From Atherinomorus stipes (Eukaryota; Chordata; Actinopteri; Atheriniformes; Atherinidae), in the NCBI GenBank assembly GCA_023101725.1, contig JALJCO010003979.1, forward strand, positions 154,032 through 218,031: a stretch of DNA of 64,000 nt, written 5' to 3'. The translations under genes were made by a program, and so were the position numbers. Positions within the stretch are counted from its first letter, which is position 1; each line of letters starts with the position of its first letter. Below, piece by piece: positions 56,400 through 64,000 of the stretch. Under the pieces are notes generated by a model. The model saw only the letters and a list, made by a program, of their open reading frames with translations, was not told where the DNA came from and searched no databases.

Positions 56400-58540
56400 G
56401 AAGCAGAAGCATCAGCAGAAACATCAGAGACAGCAGGAACGTCAGAAATATCAGAAACATCAGCAGAAACATCAGGAACATGAAAAACATCAGCAGCATC
56501 AGAGACATCAGGAACGTCAAAAATATCAGAAACATCAGCAGAAACATCAGAAATATCAGAAATATGAGAAACATCAGGAACATCAGAAACATCAGAAACA
56601 TCAGGAACAGCAGAAACATCAGAGACATCAGAAATATGAGAAACATGAGAAACATCAGAGACATCAGGGACATCAGGGACATCAGAGACATCAGAAATAT
56701 GAGAAACATGAGAAACATCAGAGACATCAGGAACATCAGGGACATCAGAAATATGAGAAACATCAGAGACATCAGGAACATCAGGGACATCAGGGACATC
56801 AGAAATATCAGAAGCATCAGAGACATCAGAGACATCAGGAACGTCAGGAACATCAGGAACATCAGGAACATCAGCAGAAACATCAGCAGCATCAGAGACA
56901 TCAGGAACGTCAGGAACATGAGAAACATCAGGAACATCAGGAACATGAGAAACATCAGGAACATCAGGAACATGAGAAACATTAGAAACATCAGAAGTAT
57001 CAGAGACATCAGGAACATCAGGAACATCAGGAACATCAGAAGCATCAGAGACATCAGGAACATCAGAGACATCAGGAACATCAGGAATATCAGAACCAGC
57101 AGCAGAAACATCAGCAGCATCAGAGACATCAGGAACATCAGCAGCATCAGAGACATCAGAGACATCAGGGACATCAGGAACATCAGAAACATCAGGAACA
57201 TCAGAGACATCAGGAACATCAGAAATATGAGAAACATGAGAAACATCAGAGACATCAGAGACATCAGGGACATCAGGAACATCAGGAACATCAGGAACAT
57301 CAGAGACATCAGGAACATCAGGGACATCAGGAACATCAGGAACATCAGGAACGTCAGGAACATCAGGAACATCAGGAACATCAGCAGAAACATCAGCAGC
57401 ATCAGAGACATCAGGAACGTCAGGAACATGAGAAACATCAGGAACATGAGAAACATCAGGAACATCAGGAACATGAGAAACATTAGAAACATCAGAAGTA
57501 TCAGAGACATCAGGAACATCAGGAACATCAGGAACATCAGAAGCATCAGAGACATCAGGAACGTCAGGAACATCAGGAACATCAGGAACATCAGCAGAAA
57601 CATCAGCAGCATCAGAGACATCAGGAACGTCAGGAACATGAGAAACATCAGGAACATGAGAAACATCAGGAACATCAGGAACATGAGAAACATTAGAAAC
57701 ATCAGAAGTATCAGAGACATCAGGAACATCAGGAACATCAGGAACATCAGAAGCATCAGAGACATCAGGAACATCAGAGACATCAGGAACATCAGGAACA
57801 TCAGGAACATGAGAAACATCAGGAACATCAGAAGCATCAGAGACATCAGGAACATCAGGAACATGAGAAACATCAGGAACATCAGGAACATCAGAAGCAT
57901 CAGAGACATCAGGAACATCAGAGACATCAGGAACATGAGAAAAGGAACATCAGAGTCAGAGACATCAGGAACATCAGAGGCATCAGAGACATCAGGAACA
58001 TCAGAGACATCAGAAGCATCAGAGACATCAGGAACATCAGGAACATGAGAAACATGAGAAACATCAGAAGCATCAGAGACATCAGGAACATCAGGAACAT
58101 GAGAAACATCAGGAACATCAGGAACATCAGGAACATCAGGAACATGAGAAACATGAGAAACATCAGAAACATCAGGAACATCAGAGACATCAGAGACATC
58201 AGGAACATGAGAAACATGAGAAACACCAGAAACATCAGAAGCATCAGAGACATCAGGAACATCAGGAACATCAGGAACATCAGGAACATCAGAGACATCA
58301 GAGACATCAGGAACATGAGAAACATGAGAAACACCAGAAGCATCAGAAGCATCAGAGACATCAGGAACATCAGAGACATCAGGAACATGAGAAACATCAG
58401 GAACATCAGGAACATCAGAACCAGCAGCAGAAACATCAGCAGACACATTAGAAACATGAGAAACATGAAAAACATCAGCAGCATCAGAGACATCAGGAAC
58501 ATCAGAAACATCAGAAACATCATTGGGTAGAAGTAGAAAG
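56400..58540. repeat. 9-bp (3-bp related) minisatellite
   Basis: Unit aacatcagg/gacatcaga with frequent agcagaaac, catgagaaa and aagcatcag variants. Because the period is a multiple of 3, both strands carry very long open frames, for example (IRN)n on + and (FLM)n or (DVS)n on -. A segment of roughly 180 bases (57350-57530) is repeated at 57540-57720. Confidence 0.96.
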
Positions 58541-58544
58541 TAGA

Positions 58545-58865
58545 ATTTCCAACCAATCACTGAAGCAGCTGGCTTTAATTAGCTCCTCCCCCAGGTAGAT
58601 GAGCTCGTTAGTGAAAACAGCTGTTCTAAATGTGCCGGCAGATCCACAAACATGGCAGAATTTGTACTTGAAACTACTTTTACTTCTACTTTTGACACCT
58701 CTGGTATGCAGGTGTACCAGGGTTGGTGTTGGAGAGAGTTAATGTTGGAGAATGACAGGAGGGAGGACCGTCGGGGGGGGGGGGGGGGGGGGGGGTGTAG
58801 GAGGAGGAGGGTAGGGAGGAAGGGTGTCCAGGGTGGGTATGGAGGAAGAAGTAAGAGGGAGGGGC
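58545..58865. other. Spacer with G run
   Basis: Unique-looking sequence with about 21 consecutive G near 58775 and a gaggaggag stretch. No gene recognised. Confidence 0.45.
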
Positions 58866-58869
58866 GAGG

Positions 58870-61070
58870 TGTGTGTGTGTAAAGCTCAGGGTGTGCGTGG
58901 GGGTTAGGAATATGGGATGGGGGAGGAGGGAGATGTGGGTAAGTGGTTGGAGGAAAGGGGATGGGGGAGGAAGGCGTGTGCATGTGTGTTGGTGGGATGG
59001 ATTGATGTGGGGATGTGTGCGAGGGGGTGGAGGAAGAAGGGGTGTGTGTGTCAGCAGGTTGGAGGGAAGGGTGGGGCGGTGCATGTGTGTGGGGGAGTAC
59101 ATGTGGGTGTTGGAGGTATAGGGAGGGTGGGGGTGCATGTGTGTGGGGTGGAGGGAGGGTTAGGGTGGTGCATGTGTGTGGGGAGTGCATGTGAGTGTTG
59201 GAGGTATAGGGAGGTGGGGGTGCATGTGTGTGGGGTGGAGGGAAGGGTGGGGCGGTGCATGTGTGTGGGGGAGTGCATGTGAGTGTTGGGGGTTTAGGGA
59301 GGTGGGGGTGTATGTGTGTGGGGTGGAGGGAGGGAGTGCGTGGGTGTTGGAGGTATAGGGAGGTGGGGGTGCATGTGTGTGGGGTGGAGGGAGGAGTGCG
59401 TGGGTGTTGCGGGTGGAGGGAGAAGTGTGTGTATTGGGTTGGAGGGAAGGGTGGGGGCGGTGCATGTGTGTGGGGGAGTGCATGTGAGTGTTGGGGGTTT
59501 AGGGAGGTGGGGGTGTATGTGTGTGGGGTGGAGGGAGGAGTGCGTGGGTGTTGGAGGTATAGGGAGGTGGGGGTGTATGTGTGTGGGGTGGAGGGAGGAG
59601 TGCGTGGGTGTTGGAGGTATAGGGAGGTGGGGGTGTATGTGTGTGGGGTGGAGGGAGGAGTGCGTGGGTGTTGCGGGTGGAGGGAGAAGTGTGTGTATTG
59701 GGTTGGAGGGAAGGGTGGGGGCGGTGCATGTGTGTGGGGGAGTACATGTGGGTGTTGGAGGTATAGGGAGGTGGGGGTGCATGTGTGTGGGGTGGAGGGA
59801 AGGGTGGGGCGGTGCATGTGTGTGGTGGCGTGCATGTGAGTGTTGGAGGTATAGGGAGGTGTGTGTGTATGTGTGTGTGGGGTGGAGGGAGGAGTGCGTG
59901 GGTGTTGGAGGTATAGGGAGGTGGGGGTGTATGTGTGTGGGGTGGAGGGGAGGAGTGCGTGGGTGTTGGAGGTATAGGGAGGTGGGGGTGTATGTGTGGG
60001 GGGTGGAGGGAGGAGTGCGTGGGTGTTGGAGGTATAGGGAGGTGGGGGTGTATGTGTGTGGGGTGGAGGGAGGGAGTGCGTGGGTGTTGCGGGTGGAGGG
60101 AGAAGTGTGTGTATTGGGTTGGAGGGAAGGGTGGGGGCGGTGCATGTGTGTGGGGGAGTGCATGTGAGTGTTGGGGGTTTAGGGAGGTGGGGGTGTATGT
60201 GTGTGGGGTGGAGGGAGGAGTGCGTGGGTGTTGGAGGTATAGGGAGGTGGGGGTGTATGTGTGTGGGGTGGAGGGAGGGAGTGCGTGGGTGTTGGAGGTA
60301 TAGGGAGGTGGGGGTGTATGTGTGTGGGGTGGAGGGAGGAGTGCGTGGGTGTTGGAGGTATAGGGAGGTGGGGGTGTATGTGTGTGGGGTGGAGGGAGGA
60401 GTGCGTGGGTGTTGGAGGTATAGGGAGGTGGGGGTGCATGTGTGTGGGGTGGAGGGAAGGGTGGGGCGGTGCATGTGTGTGGGGGGAGTGCATGTGAGTG
60501 TTGGGGGTTTAGGGAGGTGGGGGTGTATGTGTGTGGGGTGGAGGGAGGAGTGCGTGGGTGTTGCGGGTGGAGGGAGAAGTGTGTGTATTGGGTTGGAGGG
60601 AAGGGTGGGGCGGTGCATGTGTGTGGGGGAGTACATGTGGGTGTTGGAGGTATAGGGAGGTGGGGGTGCATGTGTGTGGGGTGGAGGGAAGGGTGGGGGC
60701 GGTGCATGTGTGTGGGGGAGTGCATGTGAGTGTTGGGGGTTTAGGGAGGTGGGGGTGTATGTGTGTGGGGTGGAGGGAGGAGTGCGTGGGTGTTGCGGGT
60801 GGAGGGAGAAGTGTGTGTATTGGGTTGGAGGGAAGGGTGGGGCGGTGCATGTGTGTGGGGGAGTACATGTGAGTGTTGGAGGTATAGGGAGGTGTGTGTG
60901 TGCGTGTGTGTGTATCAGGTTGGAGGGAAGGGTAGGGCGGTGCATGTGTGTGTGTGTGGGGGGGGGGGGGAGGGGGAGGGGGGGAGTGTGTGTGATGGTG
61001 GTGTGGGGGGGTGTTCGCGGTGGTGGTGTCCTGGTGTGGGGGTGTGTGGGGCAGAAGCATGACACTGGAA
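58870..61070. repeat. 60-bp minisatellite with higher-order structure
   Basis: The basic 60-bp unit starts tagggaggtgggggtgtatg and continues tgtgtggggtggagggagga and gtgcgtgggtgttggaggta. Two other unit types carry gggagaagtgtgtgtattgg and gcggtgcatgtgtgtggggg. All types are G-rich on + and C-rich on -. The large stop-free frames here are repeat artefacts. Confidence 0.96.
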
Positions 61071-61074
61071 CTGA

Positions 61075-62100
61075 AAAGTAGTTCCAGGGTGATGTTTACC
61101 ATCGTGTAGTACGGGGGTGCCAAACTTTAGACCCGGGGGCCAAAACCGGCCCGCTAGAGGGTCCAGTCTGGCTCACGAGGTGAATTATTAAATGTCGCAT
61201 TTAAAACAATAACAAAAACTCTAGTTTCTGATTGGTCCATCAGAGCTTGGAATCGTTTTAAATGTCTAAATATGAAGTATTTAAAATATTACTTCACAGA
61301 TCTGACCTCAGATATGATGAGGTCAGAATTTCTTCACATGTGGAAATTTTAATTTTATTTTTCAGTTCAAGGGAAAATTAGTTTTAATTTTTATGAGTTT
61401 ATATTAAAATTTATATAAATATTTTGTCATATAAAAATATAATGAAATGTTGACTGAAATGAATACAGAACATGAATAAATAAAATATAATCAAATGAGG
61501 CAAAATATTGCTGGAACCACTTATGTTCTTCAATAAATTTCATGTTAATTTTCTGTAAAAGGAAAGTTCATTAAATATAAACATCTGATGTGCTAAAACA
61601 TTTGCAGTTTTGGTTATTTATAGGTCATTGAGTGATTATTTTCCTGGATCAAATATTCAAATATTTTTAACTTAGTTACATGAAAAGTCACATTAGAAGT
61701 CGTAGTTGTAGAGGAGAATAGTTTCAGTTACTATTATCATTATAATGCATAGTCAGTATCAAAATACATCTTGTGCAGAATCATGATGCATATCTACTAC
61801 GAGTGTAGAAGTAGAGTCACTGATAGATAGAACAGCAGCCTGTGTGAATTATTAACTATCACTGATAGATGGAGCGTTGTTCTACCGTGGGGATTCAGTC
61901 ATGGTGCAACTTTCACATTCAAACTAAACAGAATTTTTCAGCAATTTTTGCTAAATTTGATAAAATGTTAAAATTCCTGCTGAATGATCAGGGCTCTCGT
62001 TTATAAACATTGCGTACGCACAAAACGGGGCCGGAAACCGGCGTACGCCAGTTTCCATGGAAAAGGTGTGATTTATAAAAGCAAACTTTACGGAATAATG
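61075..62100. other. AT-rich intergenic DNA; MITE-like end
   Basis: No gene. The stretch 61990-62100 (ctcgtttataaacattgcgt, then acgcacaaaac and ggcgtacgcc) looks like the terminus of a common fish MITE, possibly related to 12950-13230. Confidence 0.4.
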
Positions 62101-62104
62101 TGCG

Positions 62105-64000
62105 TCTGTCACGTTAACTCTGACCCATTCTACGCTGGTTCTGGTCTCTCACGTTAACTCTGAGCCATGCTACGCTGGTTCTGGTTTCTCACGTTAACTC
62201 TGAGCCATGCCACGCTGGTTCTGGTCTCTCACGTTAACTCTGAGCCATGCTACGCTAGTTCTGGTCTCTCACGTTAACTCTGAGACATGCTACGCTGGTT
62301 CTGATCTCTCACATTAACTCTGAGCCATGCTACGCTGGTTCTGGTCTCTCATGTTAACTCTGAGACATGCTACGCTGGTTCTGATCTCTCACATTAACTC
62401 TGAGCCATGCTACGCTAGTTCTGGTCTCTCACGTTAACTCTGAGACATGCTACGCTGGTTCTGATCTCTCACGTTAACTCTGAGCCATGCTACGCTGGTT
62501 CTGGTCTCTCACATTAACTCTGAGCCATGCTACGCTGGTTCTGGTCTCTCACATTAACTCTGACCCATGCTACGCTGGTTTTGGTCTCTCATGTTAACTC
62601 TGAGCCATGCTACGCTGGTTCTGGTCTCTCATGTTAACTCTGAGACATGCTACGCTGGTTCTGATCTCTCACGTTAACTCTGAGCCATGCTACGCTAGTT
62701 CTGGTCTCTCATGTTAACTCTGAGACATGCAACGCTGGTTCTGATCTCTCACGTTAACTCTGAGCCATGCTACGCTGGTTCTGGTCTCTCACATTAACTC
62801 TGAGACATGCTACGCTGGTTCTGATCTCTCACGTTAACTCTGAGCCATGCCACGCTGGTTATGGTCTCTCACGTTAACTCTGAGCCATGCTACGCTGGTT
62901 CTGGTCTCTCACGTTAACTCTGAGCCATGCTACGCTAGTTCTGGTCTCTCACGTTAACTCTGAGCCATGCTACGCTAGTTCTGGTCTCTCACGTTAACTC
63001 TGAGCCATGCTACGCTAGTTCTGGTCTCTCATGTTAACTCTGAGCCATGCTACGCTAGTACTGGTCTCCCACGTTAACTCTGACCCATGCTATGCTGGTT
63101 CTGGTCTCTCACGTTAACTCTGACCCATGCTTCGCTGGTTCTGGTCTCTCACGTTAACTCTGAGCCATGCTACGCTGGTTCTGGTCTCCCACGTTAACTC
63201 TGAGCCATGCTACGCTAGTTCTGGTCTCTCACGTTAACTCTGACCCATGCTACGCTGGTTCTGGTCTTCCACGTTAACTCTGAGCCATGCTACGCTGATT
63301 CTAGTCTCTCACGTTAACTCGGAGCCATGCTACGCTAGTTCTGGTCTCCCACGTTAACTCTGACCCATGCTACGCTGGTTCTAGTCTCTCACGTTAACTC
63401 TGACCCATGCTACGCTGGTTCTGGTCTCCCACGTTAACTCTGAGCCATGCTACGCTGATTCTAGTCTCTCACGTTAACTCTAAGCCATGCTAGGCTGGTT
63501 CTAGTCTCTCACGTTAACTCTGAGCCATGCTACGCTGGTTTTGGTCTCCGACGTTAACTCTGAGCCATGATACGCTGGTTCTGGTCTCCCACGTTTACTC
63601 TGACCCATGCTACGCTGGTTCTGGCCTCCCCACGTAACTCTAAGCCATGCTACGCTGGTTCTGGTCTCTCACGTTAACTTCTGGTCTCTCAAGTTAACTC
63701 TGAGCCATGCTACGCTGGTTCTGGTCTCTCACATTAACTCTGAGCCATGCTATGCTGGTTCTGGTCTCCCACGTAACTCTGAGCCACATGCTACGCTGGT
63801 TCTGTGCTCTCACGTTAACTCTGGGCCATGCTACGCTGGTTCTGGTCTCTCACATTAACTTCTGGTCTCTCAAGTTAACTCTGAGCCATGCTACGCTGGT
63901 TCTGGTCTTTCACGTTAACTCTGAGCCATGCTACACTGGTTCTGGTCTCCCACGTTAACTCTGAGCCATGCTACGCTGGTTCTGGTCTCTCACGTTAACT
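62105..64000. repeat. 40-bp minisatellite running off the window
   Basis: About 47 copies of a 40-bp unit, tgagccatgctacgctggtt followed by ctggtctctcacgttaactc. Unit variants (gagacatg with ctgatctc, tgacccatg, gctagtt) are arranged in a higher-order pattern. Units shorten or lengthen only after 63600. Confidence 0.97.

Noticed and set aside
56392..58560. 722-codon (DVS)n/(FLM)n open frame on the - strand
   Set aside because: It is an artefact of the 9-bp array, and the opposite strand is equally open.
58579..61065. 828-codon His/Pro/Thr-rich open frame on the - strand
   Set aside because: It comes wholly from the G-rich 60-bp array, where a period divisible by three prevents stops.
62105..64000. 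CRISPR-like regular array
   Set aside because: The 40-bp units abut with no unique spacers, and the DNA is vertebrate.

Overview
The window is nuclear DNA of a vertebrate, most probably a teleost fish. The genes have short coding exons with GT..AG introns. The mobile elements are those usual in fish genomes: Tc1/mariner copies, hAT-like and foldback MITEs, tRNA-headed SINEs, and decayed LINE reverse transcriptases. The species cannot be named from the sequence. By eye, at least a third of the window is minisatellite or microsatellite, with periods of 5, 9, 10, 11, 14, 15, 16, 20, 22, 23, 25, 26, 28, 29, 40, 52 and 60 bp. Such density is typical of subtelomeric or low-recombination fish DNA; placing this window there is inference.

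Three protein-coding genes can be supported. (1) The last seven coding exons of gpn1 (GPN-loop GTPase 1), + strand, 1005-11889, with its 3' UTR to about 12.5 kb; the upstream exons lie outside the window. (2) A complete stathmin-4-like gene, + strand, coding exons 27927-30893, with a probable non-coding first exon and promoter near 26.5-26.63 kb. (3) The last two coding exons of an interleukin-17 A/F-type cytokine, - strand, 37031-37626, whose first coding exon was not located with confidence.

Layout. 0-12.5 kb: gpn1, with introns swollen by 11-, 22-, 52- and 14-bp arrays and a degenerate array that reaches its stop codon. 12.5-26.4 kb: intergenic, with MITEs, a LINE fragment, 28- and 23-bp arrays, a SINE, a Tc1 copy, simple repeats, an unusually regular 10-bp array and a foldback element. 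26.4-31 kb: stathmin gene. 31-37 kb: MITEs and small arrays. 37-37.7 kb: IL-17 gene, with a foldback just past its stop codon and a 25-bp array just upstream. 38.7-50 kb: decayed LINEs, a pentamer array and a deep nest of transposons. 50.7-64 kb: essentially four large arrays (29, 9, 60 and 40 bp) with short spacers and no recognisable gene.

The genes are not functionally linked: a GTPase needed for RNA polymerase II assembly and nuclear import, a neuronal tubulin-binding phosphoprotein, and a secreted cytokine. The most interesting points are places where tandem repeats have entered coding sequence or splice signals: a run of 19 methionines at the likely signal peptide of the IL-17 gene, an arginine-rich stathmin C-terminus encoded by an AGG tract, a splice acceptor whose pyrimidine tract is 20 cytosines, and a gpn1 stop codon inside a minisatellite unit. 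No new enzymatic or defence system was found.
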